Assembly: GCA_964548045.1 (NCBI GenBank)
Contig: CAZJQZ010000008.1
Span: forward strand, 1-33,349
Direction of reading: 5' to 3'
DNA length: 33,349 bases
Source of the DNA: JBGLNL01 sp964548045
GTDB taxonomy: Bacteria; Chloroflexota; Dehalococcoidia; SZUA-161; SpSt-899
How positions within the stretch are numbered: position 1 is the stretch's first letter; each line of letters starts with the position of its first letter. Position numbers and translations under genes: made by a program. Below the pieces are notes generated by a model. That model ran no database searches, had not been told where the DNA came from, and saw only the letters and a list, made by a program, of their open reading frames with translations. This document shows positions 1 to 8,679 of the stretch, piece after piece.

Positions 1-63
1 ACTCTTAATTGAGCCTTTGAGGGTTGCATTGCGCGAATAGGGATGTTACAAAGGAAACAGCCC

Positions 64-456
64 ATGAAACAGTTGAAATTGCCAATCGAGTGGATTCACT
101 GCCATCACTACCAGAATTGTGATGCACCACTGTGTCCAGAAGATGTAAACGTGAAGCAATGCATCTGGTTTCCGGGGGAACCAATCTGCCGATTGAAAAA
201 TGCCCCCGAATGGGTAGCCAAGCAGCGCAAAATTGCCCGGTTGAAAAGCATTGATCGGGAAAAGTATTTCACCGTCAGAATACTCGAAAGAATCGAAGAG
301 ATCACTTCAGATGTGGAAGGCGCAGATCCGGAATTGTTCGAAGGCGAAAAAGCGTGGCTGGCCAGAAAGTCGCGGGCCGCAAACACCGGAAAAACAAAAC
401 CGCCGCCACGACGGAAAAAACCGGCCGATGAGTCCGGAAACTATATGCTGTTCTAA
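64..456 (+). CDS. Small Cys-rich protein of unknown function
   Basis: This 130-residue protein is not recognised. Its N-terminal third holds five cysteines (C13, C19, C24, C33, C42) and a His cluster around residues 12-15, with a C-x4-C-P-E-D segment that could bind a metal. The C-terminal third is basic and Pro/Lys-rich (PPPRRKKP), suggesting nucleic-acid contact or a disordered tail. The ATG at 64 is chosen because AAAGGAAA lies about 7 bases upstream; an in-frame ATG at 43 has a poorer ribosome site. It is followed by a 184-base gap before the histidine kinase gene, so co-transcription is uncertain. No function is assigned. Confidence 0.6.
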   Translation: MKQLKLPIEWIHCHHYQNCDAPLCPEDVNVKQCIWFPGEPICRLKNAPEWVAKQRKIARLKSIDREKYFTVRILERIEEITSDVEGADPELFEGEKAWLARKSRAANTGKTKPPPRRKKPADESGNYMLF

Positions 457-588
457 AAGACATCTCAACTCCTGTTCAGATCTTTTTTCTTCTGTTTCGC
501 AAATCTAAATTTCCATGCCTCGAATGTTTAATAGCCTTTGGGGGTTTACATCATAGACAAACCTACAGTTATGTGATACACCATATTA

Positions 589-603
589 TGAGCGCTTCGC
601 TCA
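589..603 (+). other. Short hairpin in the leader of the histidine kinase gene
   Basis: TGAGCG (589-594), CTT and CGCTCA (598-603) form a perfect 6-bp stem with a 3-base loop, about 37 bases before the GTG start at 641. It overlaps a TATTAT (584-589) that could be a -10 element, although I see no convincing -35. It may be a leader hairpin or a protein site; the role is unknown. Confidence 0.3.
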
Positions 604-640
604 AAGTAACTCTAGCCGTGGTGCGCCAAAAGGAATTGAA

Positions 641-3409
641 GTGAAACCGGAAATCAAGGGCCATTTCAGAGAATTGTTTGAGAATATGAGTAGCGGTGCT
701 GCTATCTTTTCCGCTGTGGATGATGGAACCGATTTTATCCTCACGGATTTCAATTGGGCCGGTGAACTGATCGAGAGGAAGCGGAAAGAGGAAGTAATCG
801 GTGAAAAACTGACCGGGGTTTTCCCGGAATTCAGCAATGCTGGACTCCTTGATATTCTGCATAGGGTATGGGCCAATGGAGCCCCTGAATACAGGCTTAT
901 TTCTTTCACCGGAGCTGATGGTGAGAAAACGTGGCGGGAAAACCACATTTTTAAATTGTCTTCCGGTGAAGTGGTGAATATCTATAACGACGTCACTACG
1001 ACCAAAAAGATTGAGGAAGCGCTGAGGGAATCCGAGGAAAAGTATCGGATTATGGTTGAAGATTCAAATGATTTGCCGTATGCCGTGAATGAAAAAGGTA
1101 TTTTGACATACATCGGCCCACAGTCCAAACGATACGGTTACCTCCCTGAGGAGATTATTTCCAGATCATTCCTGGAATTTGTTGTGCCCGAAGATCAAGA
1201 AAGAATCTCTCAAAACTTCTTGACATCGATGACAACCGGCGAAGAATTGCTGGCTCAATTCAGGTTGTTTGATAAATCGGGCAATATATACTGGTTTGAA
1301 GATCACGGCAGAGTGCAGCGGGATGAATCCGGCAACATTGACGGGTTGTCCGGAATATTACGAGAAATCTCCGGACGAAAAAAGGAAGAAGAAGCACGGC
1401 AGCTAAGCGAACACAACTATAAAGTTCTCTTTGAGAGCACCACGGACGGTTTATTCGTATTTGATGCGGAAACTATGCGCGTGGTTATTAGCAATAAAAC
1501 TGCCGCTCAATTCTTTGGTTTTGATTTCCCTGAGGATACAATCGGCGTTAACCCACTCGATTACGTTCATCCGGATGACCAGGATCGTATCACCCGAATC
1601 ATAGTCGAAGACCTGTTTGAAAAAGACCTTCGAGAGCTGAACGAACTTCGCGGAATTACAAAGGAAGGACGAGAAGTCTGGGTGGAAGCAGTTGGTACTC
1701 CAATTGAATATGAAGGCAAAATGGCTGGGCTGGTTGCACTCAGGGACATTACTAATCGTAAGTCCATAGAACAGGCACTAAAATCGAGCGAAGAAAAATT
1801 CAGAATAATTTTTGAAAACGCCAAAGACGAAATAATCTATTTTGATCGATTCGGTACGGTCGTTGATAGAAATATGAAGGGTGAAGACATATTAGGTCTC
1901 CGCTATGAAGATATCATAGGAAAGAAGATCAGCGAGCTTAATTTCACCATGCCGAAAGATCAGTTGGAAAAAATGACCCGGATGTTTGATAAATCAGTCA
2001 GCGGAGAAATAGTACAGGGATTAATAGAACTGGAGATGTTTCACAAAAATGGGAGTACCGTTTTTATAGAGGCCAGCGTAAGCCATCTCAAAAAAGATGA
2101 CGATGCTACTGAAGGCATTCTGATAATTCTGCGTGATATCACTGAACGCAAGCGGGCCAGTGAAGAGATCGTCCAGCTAAACCGAGAATTGAACGCATTG
2201 AACACAATTACACAATCAGTAAGTCAGTTCATTGATCTGGATGAGATACTTACCAACGCGCTGGACAAAATGCTTGAACTGATGGAAATCAAACACGGTG
2301 CTGTTGCCCTTTTGGATGAAAACGGAAATCACTTGATGTTGAATATTGTTCGAGGTATAAGTGAGGAGCAACTGGAGATGCTCCCGCAGGCTGAGATTGA
2401 AAAAAGCGAGATGGAAGGCGCAGCACTAACAGGAGAGCCTGTTTTCATAGAGGATTTGAGCGCTGCTATCAGAGATGATCAGGATATTGCCAGTCAACTG
2501 ATTTCAGAGAATCGCTTGAAATCAGCAATGTTTGTACCTCTCAAAGCAAGGGGCCAGACCCTCGGAGTTATAGCAGCAGCAACTCAGGGCAACCGCATAT
2601 TCACTGATGCGGAAAAAGAGATACTGACAACAATCGGCCACGCAATCAGCACCGCCATTGAAAATGCCCGTCTGAACGAAGCAATGTCCCGAACCAGAGA
2701 GATGGAGGAAACCGACCGCCTGAGAGCTGCCTTCCTGGCCAGTATTTCTCATGAGATTCGCACTCCGCTGACTTCTATAAAGGGCCTTTCCAGTACACTT
2801 GTCCAGCCGGACGTAAAATGGGATAGCGAAACACAGAAAGAATTCCTTATAACAATTGACCATGAATCGAACAGGTTATTGCGGATTGTTGAGGACATGC
2901 TGGATATGTCAATGATTGAAGCCGGGGCAATGAAACTTGCTCAGGATGTGGCTAATATTCGAAGCATCATCAGCGGGACCAAGGGCTTGATTGAAAATCT
3001 CGCCAGTGACCATCATCTTGAAGTGATATTGCCTGATGAATCGCCGCCGGTTTTCGTCGACGAAATTCGCATCGGACAGGTGATTACCAACCTCATACAG
3101 AACGCTGCTGCATATTCCCCGGAGGGAACGCAGATTACCCTCGAAGCACAAGTGTCCGCAGATAAGATGATTATCAGCGTTACCGATGAAGGTGAAGGCA
3201 TTCCATCGGAGTATTCGGAGCAGGTATTTGATCGCTTCTATCGGCTGGAGGAAAATACAAAACGAAGGAAATCAGGCACCGGTCTGGGGCTGGCAATCTG
3301 TAAGGGCATTGTAGAGGCGCATGGTGGTGCCATCTGGTTTGAAAGTACTCAGGGGCAGGGAACCAGATTCATCTTCACCCACCCAATAGCAAAGCAGGGG
3401 CAGGTTTAA
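641..3409 (+). CDS. Soluble multi-PAS/GAF sensor histidine kinase
   Basis: A 922-residue sensor kinase without transmembrane segments, so it should sense a cytoplasmic signal. Domains in order: a PAS-like N-terminus (about 1-120), three PAS domains (about 130-247, 258-375, 380-502), a GAF domain (about 520-685), HisKA with the phospho-accepting H704 in SHEIRTPL, and an HATPase domain (about 805-918) with an N box (NLIQNAAA), DEGEGI and GTGLGL. It lacks a receiver domain and no response regulator is adjacent, so its partner is elsewhere. The GTG at 641 is preceded by AAAGGAA at good spacing. The last codons and the TAA stop lie inside a palindromic repeat (3396-3420), so the KQGQV end of the protein is repeat-encoded. 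The gene converges on the acs operon. Ligands are not predictable from sequence. Confidence 0.9.
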   Translation: MKPEIKGHFRELFENMSSGAAIFSAVDDGTDFILTDFNWAGELIERKRKEEVIGEKLTGVFPEFSNAGLLDILHRVWANGAPEYRLISFTGADGEKTWRENHIFKLSSGEVVNIYNDVTTTKKIEEALRESEEKYRIMVEDSNDLPYAVNEKGILTYIGPQSKRYGYLPEEIISRSFLEFVVPEDQERISQNFLTSMTTGEELLAQFRLFDKSGNIYWFEDHGRVQRDESGNIDGLSGILREISGRKKEEEARQLSEHNYKVLFESTTDGLFVFDAETMRVVISNKTAAQFFGFDFPEDTIGVNPLDYVHPDDQDRITRIIVEDLFEKDLRELNELRGITKEGREVWVEAVGTPIEYEGKMAGLVALRDITNRKSIEQALKSSEEKFRIIFENAKDEIIYFDRFGTVVDRNMKGEDILGLRYEDIIGKKISELNFTMPKDQLEKMTRMFDKSVSGEIVQGLIELEMFHKNGSTVFIEASVSHLKKDDDATEGILIILRDITERKRASEEIVQLNRELNALNTITQSVSQFIDLDEILTNALDKMLELMEIKHGAVALLDENGNHLMLNIVRGISEEQLEMLPQAEIEKSEMEGAALTGEPVFIEDLSAAIRDDQDIASQLISENRLKSAMFVPLKARGQTLGVIAAATQGNRIFTDAEKEILTTIGHAISTAIENARLNEAMSRTREMEETDRLRAAFLASISHEIRTPLTSIKGLSSTLVQPDVKWDSETQKEFLITIDHESNRLLRIVEDMLDMSMIEAGAMKLAQDVANIRSIISGTKGLIENLASDHHLEVILPDESPPVFVDEIRIGQVITNLIQNAAAYSPEGTQITLEAQVSADKMIISVTDEGEGIPSEYSEQVFDRFYRLEENTKRRKSGTGLGLAICKGIVEAHGGAIWFESTQGQGTRFIFTHPIAKQGQV

Positions 3410-3420
3410 AACCTGCCCCT
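3396..3420. repeat. Palindromic repeat copy 1, likely bidirectional terminator
   Basis: Perfect inverted repeat with 12-bp arms (AGGGGCAGGTTT at 3396-3407 and its complement at 3409-3420) around a single A. It lies between the convergent histidine kinase and acsC genes and contains the kinase stop codon (3407-3409). With copies at 13527, 23040 and 25251 it forms a family with the pattern GTAGGGGC(inner palindrome)GCCCCTAC. The GC-rich stem suits transcription termination in either direction, but there is no strong T-run here. Confidence 0.75.
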
Positions 3421-3453
3421 ACAATCAATCTAACGGTTTTATCGGTTATATTT

Positions 3454-4800
3454 CTAGTTCCAATTTGCCTTGAACCAGCCGCCTATATCCATTGCTTCCG
3501 GTGATCCTACCATGATTTCCCAGTCCGGCAGTTCATCTTCCAGTTCACCCTTGAGTATAGCCACTTTCCCGGGAAGAATCAGCTTTTTGTGGTTAACTTT
3601 GGAAGCTGCATCTGTTTCCTTAGCCGTCTTGGCAATCCTCTCCGCGTCAAATTTTCCTGCGGACCAAGCTGTAAGCACTGAAAGCCCCTCGGTATCGCAA
3701 ACCATCAGCCATGAAGGAATACCACTGGACTCAAGCTCTCCAGCAATGGTGAAATAGGTAAGAGAGAAGTTGGTAGTAACACAGAACGGACTGTCCGCCG
3801 TGGGCTCTCCAACTTGGTAAACGCCAGATTCCAGTTGAATAGGTTTTTGCGGGTCTGTGAATATGTTGAGCCTGAGTGTAATGAGCGGATAAATAATAGC
3901 AGGATCAAACGTATCAAGTACGACAATGCCGCCATATTTAGCTACGTACTGTGCCGCAAGCATAGCCTCTTCATCCAGAGAAGTTGCATTTTCCCCTGGG
4001 AAAGTGATGGTGGGGAAACCCATCTGGTGGAATTGTTTCTTAATTGCCAGCCGACGCATTTGCGTGAGAGCAACGAGCGAATCTCCAAAACCGCGAGTTC
4101 CCGGATCAAGAACGAGATCCTCTAATCCGGCATTAGTTGCTTTCTCAGAAAGCTCCGTTAACTCATCAATCCCTTCGCCACGAATTCCCAGCGGTACAGC
4201 TTTGCTTTTGGCCAGTTCGATCATCTGATCGATGTTATCCTTGTTGGCACCATAAATAACAGGTTTGCCGTCAGCCGCTTTTTCCAAAGCTGCGCTCATG
4301 GCAGCAGGATCAGTGGAAATCAAGATGATTGGCAAATCGGTTTTCCCCATGACCGCTTCGACGCAAGCGGCAAATTTGCCGGCATCGCCAGAATCGTTCT
4401 GAATCGCAATACCGTCCATGCCAAAAGTCATACCAACACGATCCGCCGAGTAGCTACTGGCAGCCTCCACGGTCTTGGCAACTTCATCATCTGATTGAGT
4501 ATCCCGGACTCTGACAACCAGAGCTGCCGGGTTGAAAAAGGTCTTCTCATGACGGAACATAACCGTCTCTCCACCGACGGTTTTTTGCTTCTCACCTGCG
4601 CCGAATTTAACAGCTTTCATTGGAGGACGGGAAGCTGCAGCAAGTGCCTCCTTAGCTTCATCACTGACGTAGGGACACTTGGAAAGCTCGGCCAAACCCT
4701 GAGCCAGCTTCATGGCAAACGCCAGACAGGTAGGAAAGCCGCACTCTTTGCAATTGGTCTGCGGCAAATACTTGTAAATTTGAATTCCAGTTAAAGCCAT
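3454..4800 (-). CDS. acsC: Corrinoid iron-sulfur protein large (gamma) subunit of ACS/CODH
   Basis: A 448-residue large subunit of the corrinoid iron-sulfur protein, which carries the methyl group on cobalamin from methyltetrahydrofolate to acetyl-CoA synthase in the Wood-Ljungdahl pathway. The N-terminus shows the [4Fe-4S] motif C17-x2-C20-x4-C25-x16-C42, typical of this family. A TIM-barrel domain follows, then a C-terminal cobalamin-binding region. Length matches the family (about 440-450). The ATG is preceded by AAGGAGAGG. It is the last gene of an operon with acsB and acsD, only 12 bases after acsD. The protein should pair with the AcsD subunit. No frameshift or missing cluster ligand was seen. 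Confidence 0.95.
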   Translation of the reverse strand: MALTGIQIYKYLPQTNCKECGFPTCLAFAMKLAQGLAELSKCPYVSDEAKEALAAASRPPMKAVKFGAGEKQKTVGGETVMFRHEKTFFNPAALVVRVRDTQSDDEVAKTVEAASSYSADRVGMTFGMDGIAIQNDSGDAGKFAACVEAVMGKTDLPIILISTDPAAMSAALEKAADGKPVIYGANKDNIDQMIELAKSKAVPLGIRGEGIDELTELSEKATNAGLEDLVLDPGTRGFGDSLVALTQMRRLAIKKQFHQMGFPTITFPGENATSLDEEAMLAAQYVAKYGGIVVLDTFDPAIIYPLITLRLNIFTDPQKPIQLESGVYQVGEPTADSPFCVTTNFSLTYFTIAGELESSGIPSWLMVCDTEGLSVLTAWSAGKFDAERIAKTAKETDAASKVNHKKLILPGKVAILKGELEDELPDWEIMVGSPEAMDIGGWFKANWN

Positions 4801-4812
4801 CGCTTCCTCTCC

Positions 4813-5754
4813 TTATCCATTCAGTTTGTTGATAGTGGCTTTGATTACCTCTACCGCCCGGGGGTGACTCATGACGAGTAAATCCGATCCACTCTCAAGG
4901 CAGGCCAAGGATGTCATCTCTTCCCAAACCACCGACCTTGTTTCCAGATTGCCCCAGGCATCAGGCACACCCTCAGCAGCTTTTGCCTCTTTCTGCCGCC
5001 AGCTCTCAGGGCCGGCATGATTAAGTATGGGCGTCTGGCACATGGTATCACCCATGAAGGCAGCCAGCCGTACTCGCTCGTTGATCGAATAGCCATATTC
5101 AATGCCGTAACCCAGTGCGCCCGTATCAGGATCCATTATAATCGACTCAAGCGGCACCCCAATCTCAGAAATCATCACATTGAGTTGCTTGGCCAGATTG
5201 ATATCCAGCGGGGTTTTGGCAATAGCTATGTGCCCGTCAGCCATGCACAATGCCGCAATTGTCTTATAATTTTTTTCCTCGCAATTGCCCATCGCTATGC
5301 GCTGCCCCTTGGCCACATCCGAAACTGCCTTCATGACTTCATTATCTTTTTCAGCCACACCAGGACCTAACACGATAACAGGCACATCAACTGCGGATAG
5401 AACTTTATCCGTTGCAGCTTTGGCTTCATCTGCCCCCGTGTCTCCTGATTCCGGATGAGCGCTTGCAAGCCGCAGACAAACGATGTCAGCCCCGAACTCC
5501 ACTGCTTTCTTCGCCCAGGTGCCCGGGTCTTTAACAGCATCGCCCCAGGCAGAGAGCAAAACCGGGGAAGCTCCGGTGGGCTCGATATCCTGTATTTCAA
5601 TTGCTATTTTGGTTGGGTTGGGGTTAACACCTTCAAACCCAAGAAACGGGAGGGTCACCTCTCCACCCAACACAACTTCCTTGCGGCCCCCGCCGCCAAT
5701 CTTTACTTCCTTAACTTTACCGGTCCATTTTTCTATCGGGATTTCTACAGCCAT
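4813..5754 (-). CDS. acsD: Corrinoid iron-sulfur protein small (delta) subunit of ACS/CODH
   Basis: A 313-residue small subunit of the corrinoid iron-sulfur protein. It has a TIM-barrel fold and forms a heterodimer with AcsC that shields the corrinoid cofactor. Support comes from family-typical stretches (an LPFLGFEG-type N-terminus, IIMDPDTGALGYG, and a PILNHAGPESW region) and from its place between acsB and acsC. Length matches bacterial AcsD (about 310-320). The ATG at 5754 is preceded by AGGAGG 7 bases upstream. The gap to acsB is about 35 bases, so the three genes are probably one transcript. Confidence 0.94.
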   Translation of the reverse strand: MAVEIPIEKWTGKVKEVKIGGGGRKEVVLGGEVTLPFLGFEGVNPNPTKIAIEIQDIEPTGASPVLLSAWGDAVKDPGTWAKKAVEFGADIVCLRLASAHPESGDTGADEAKAATDKVLSAVDVPVIVLGPGVAEKDNEVMKAVSDVAKGQRIAMGNCEEKNYKTIAALCMADGHIAIAKTPLDINLAKQLNVMISEIGVPLESIIMDPDTGALGYGIEYGYSINERVRLAAFMGDTMCQTPILNHAGPESWRQKEAKAAEGVPDAWGNLETRSVVWEEMTSLACLESGSDLLVMSHPRAVEVIKATINKLNG

Positions 5755-5789
5755 TCATGGCCTCCTATCTATCGAAATGAAGTATTTAT

Positions 5790-8018
5790 CTACATCATCG
5801 GGTCCATTGACAATGCAGGGTGTCCCTTCTCAGTAACGTAAGCTACCATACCATCCGAATCCTGGGCGATGTCACCATCGCAAATCTTGTCGATGAAATC
5901 AGGTTCGCCAATTTTCTCACACACTACCTTTAACTCTTCGGCAAATTCCTCTTTCAGATTCTTGGACATCCAGACCACCCGCTTGAATCCACCATCTGCC
6001 GAAATGAACTTATCGCTGAGAATATATGTCTTGCCTAGCCCCATCATTCCTGGAGTTTGCATTCCACCACCCATGACACCCATCAACTGGGTGAAAGTCA
6101 TGCCGGATGGGGTACTGCTGTAATCATCACGTGATACGATCATTACTCCATTAGCCTCAGGAACGATCGACATCACACATTCACAGCAACCACAGGTTGT
6201 CATCGGAGCATCCATAAGCGAATAGATGGTAAATCTCTCAATCGACTGCTGTGAGTTGTTGTACACAAAATCATTGACACCCTGCCATTCGCCCATATCT
6301 GCTGATATCATTGAACCTTTAGGTACCGGCTGATTTGCTCCGGTAGGGGTTATCTCATAAGCAGCCTTGCAGTCCAGCCAGCTATACGCGCCGCAGAGCC
6401 CTACGCGCTCGGGATTGATTACGCAAACATGTGTAGGCGCAAACGACTGACACAACGTGCAACTGTAGAAAACATCAACAGAGTCATCGCTCATACCGGC
6501 CACGCGCTCATTTCTTTCTTTATACACAGCGCGAGCTTCTTCCATAAGCTCATCCACTTTTGCCTGTTCGGTATAGAATGTAACCTGCACCTTGTCAATT
6601 ATGGCTCCAAAATGATTGTGGAAATTGGCGTGGATGATTTCACCAATATCTTTAAGCCTGACACCTCTGTCCACAGCATTCTGGTTAATACGAATCCAGG
6701 TAATATCCCTCTGTCCCTGGTGCTGAATACCCTCAGCTCCATTGCAGAAATGATGTATCTGGCGTTCCAGTACTCCTTCAAAGTCCTTCTGCATTTTGCG
6801 TCCGGCCACATCAATTACAATGCCCAGCGGGAGTTTATCCGGAGGAGATTGAACGGTATCGAGATCAGGCCCAATCACTTCGAACTTGTGATCCTCGATT
6901 TCGTCAAGGTCTTTCATTCGGAGCCATTCGAAACAGGTTCCATTCTTACCGCCCATCTCGCTGCGGAGATTTGCTTTGCGGACGACCTCGCCCTCGAAGG
7001 CGGGACCGTAAGCTACCGGGATATCAACCTTGGTGATCTTGATTTTGATGCCACGAACCTCGATGCACTTCTCGACGAGGCGCTCGGCGCGCTCATCATC
7101 GTCCTTACCCGGGATGTCATCGAAAGGCATGCTGATGACGTGCTCATATTGGGTAATACCAACCGGCATGATATTGGGAATTAAAGTATCGGCAACTACG
7201 GGGAAACCGTAATTAATCGCGCCAGCGGCGGTTGCGTACTTGAGATCGTCGACAGGCCCCAGTGCCAGTGCAAAGGCAAAAGCACGGAATTTGTTATAAA
7301 GCAGGTTCTTGCGAGAATCGCCGGGATCATAACCCCCAAAGCTTATAGCGGCACGTGTTGCATAACCACCCGCATAAATAGTGGACTCAGTAGTACTGCC
7401 AAAGGGGATGGTGAATGAGTCATATCCCAACTCGACACCCTGGTTAAGGGCCTGCTTGGTCAGGGTATTCCCGTTTGAGTTACCTGACATGAAGAGCAGG
7501 ATACCCTTGGACTGGAACTCACGAACTATCTTTCTACCGATATCATCGTTCTTGGCAGCTCCAAGAACTGCAGCAAAGCCCGGCATTGAGCCGTCCACCA
7601 TCGCCACCCCCCAGGAGCGGACTTGCGGGTCATCAACGGGACCATTCCACTGATACCCATCCTCGCCCACCTCGGGTTGGAGCCCTTTAGCATACTCGAT
7701 ACCCATGATCCCTTCTTCTGCAAAGAAAGTTGCCATTCCAGCATCCAGTGTTTCGCCAAGGTAAGGCAACCACAGGTTGGCAGTTGGCTCCGGTGGGAGT
7801 GCCGCTTTGCAATAATCTACGACCCATCCCAAGTCACTGATCTTTTCAACTTTGTGACCGAGGATTCCGTAAATCACCGGCAAATAATAGACTGTATTTG
7901 GAAACGCGATTGGAGCATCCGGGCCGGGGTCTTTCATAGCCTCGTTGTACATTTGCTCAAAGCGACCGACCACATCATGAGCACCTCTGATTGCTGAAGT
8001 TGCGATAAATCTGGACAT
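5790..8018 (-). CDS. acsB: Acetyl-CoA synthase, beta subunit of ACS/CODH
   Basis: A 742-residue bacterial-type acetyl-CoA synthase. It joins a methyl group from the corrinoid protein, CO and CoA to make acetyl-CoA, or runs in reverse. The A-cluster ligands are visible: C520, C523, C532 and C542 for the [4Fe-4S] cluster and bridging Ni, and the C609-G610-C611 motif for the distal Ni. The 89-residue gap between the two groups equals the gap between C506 and C595 of the Moorella enzyme. The full N-terminal part is present, as in bacterial enzymes of about 730 residues and unlike the shorter archaeal beta subunit. The start is preceded by AAGGAGAG. It follows a small unknown gene and leads acsD-acsC. 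No CO dehydrogenase catalytic subunit (acsA/cooS) is found in the window. Confidence 0.96.
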   Translation of the reverse strand: MSRFIATSAIRGAHDVVGRFEQMYNEAMKDPGPDAPIAFPNTVYYLPVIYGILGHKVEKISDLGWVVDYCKAALPPEPTANLWLPYLGETLDAGMATFFAEEGIMGIEYAKGLQPEVGEDGYQWNGPVDDPQVRSWGVAMVDGSMPGFAAVLGAAKNDDIGRKIVREFQSKGILLFMSGNSNGNTLTKQALNQGVELGYDSFTIPFGSTTESTIYAGGYATRAAISFGGYDPGDSRKNLLYNKFRAFAFALALGPVDDLKYATAAGAINYGFPVVADTLIPNIMPVGITQYEHVISMPFDDIPGKDDDERAERLVEKCIEVRGIKIKITKVDIPVAYGPAFEGEVVRKANLRSEMGGKNGTCFEWLRMKDLDEIEDHKFEVIGPDLDTVQSPPDKLPLGIVIDVAGRKMQKDFEGVLERQIHHFCNGAEGIQHQGQRDITWIRINQNAVDRGVRLKDIGEIIHANFHNHFGAIIDKVQVTFYTEQAKVDELMEEARAVYKERNERVAGMSDDSVDVFYSCTLCQSFAPTHVCVINPERVGLCGAYSWLDCKAAYEITPTGANQPVPKGSMISADMGEWQGVNDFVYNNSQQSIERFTIYSLMDAPMTTCGCCECVMSIVPEANGVMIVSRDDYSSTPSGMTFTQLMGVMGGGMQTPGMMGLGKTYILSDKFISADGGFKRVVWMSKNLKEEFAEELKVVCEKIGEPDFIDKICDGDIAQDSDGMVAYVTEKGHPALSMDPMM

Positions 8019-8061
8019 ATCTCTCCTTCTTTAACGATTTATGTATTTCTGGATTTTCGCC

Positions 8062-8433
8062 CTAATACTTGCGGAAATCTCCTGACATCTGGGCATCTAG
8101 GGGATTGGTTGCACTCATCTTAGCGGCGCCAACAAATCCGGGGCTGCCAGCCCACTGTGCCGGCCTCTCAGTAAGTTCAGCGAACCCGATTGCCAGCAAA
8201 GCTTTTTTGACTTCTTCCATCTTGGCATCGTCGACTTCTGTCTTGACCACTGTCCCGCCAATTGAAACACCCATTTTATAGAATCCCAATTTCTGTTCCG
8301 AAAGGCCCATAGAATCCAGCTCACTTTCGCTGCCTTTCTCAATCACCGAAACCTCACATCCCATACCCTTAAGATCAGCCACAGCCTTCTCTGTGTCTTC
8401 CGGCTTCCTGAAGAGTTTTGTTACTGTTGCCAC
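8062..8433 (-). CDS. Small protein of unknown function heading the acs operon
   Basis: A 123-residue soluble protein with a GTG start behind an ideal AGGAGG. The N-terminal half (KLFRKPEDTEKAVADLKGMG) resembles the beta-alpha pattern of stress proteins with a YflT/DUF1269-like domain, but the match is weak and not decisive. A glycine-rich stretch (GVSIGGTVV) and a short alpha/beta segment follow, then a tail rich in small residues. It has a single Cys and no obvious metal motif. It is the first gene after the acs promoter and ends 43 bases before acsB, so it is probably co-expressed with acetyl-CoA synthase. It could be an assembly or accessory protein; that is inference from position only. 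Confidence 0.7.
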   Translation of the reverse strand: MATVTKLFRKPEDTEKAVADLKGMGCEVSVIEKGSESELDSMGLSEQKLGFYKMGVSIGGTVVKTEVDDAKMEEVKKALLAIGFAELTERPAQWAGSPGFVGAAKMSATNPLDAQMSGDFRKY

Positions 8434-8523
8434 GCTCTATCCTCCTAATCGACTTTTAAGGGATTTTCCCTGCTTAACCATGAATGTGGAATATTTGCTT
8501 GCAAGAAACGCACCCAAACAACT

Positions 8524-8552
8524 ATTTTAGCTTTGTTGCAAATAGAAGTCAA
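8524..8552 (-). promoter_or_regulatory. Sigma-70 promoter of the acs operon
   Basis: On the minus strand, TTGACT (8552-8547) and TAAAAT (8529-8524) are separated by exactly 17 bases, matching the consensus at 5/6 and 5/6. Transcription would start near 8517, leaving a leader of about 85 bases before the GTG at 8433. The leader holds a small inverted repeat (AGGGA...TCCCT near 8460-8472). Confidence 0.7.
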
Positions 8553-8679
8553 CCTTAGTTATCACTTGAATTCAATTTGCTGTCCCAAAATAGCAACTTT
8601 CCCCCGTTTCAGTTCCCTGATGTTAGATTTTAAGGGAAAATCGTGAACCATGATACAAATTTTCGTGTTCATGCAAAGA

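Noticed and set aside
6429..7184. A 251-codon open frame on the plus strand
   Set aside because: It lies fully antisense to acsB, whose active-site motifs are intact. There is no ribosome site and the translation looks like a reverse-frame shadow.
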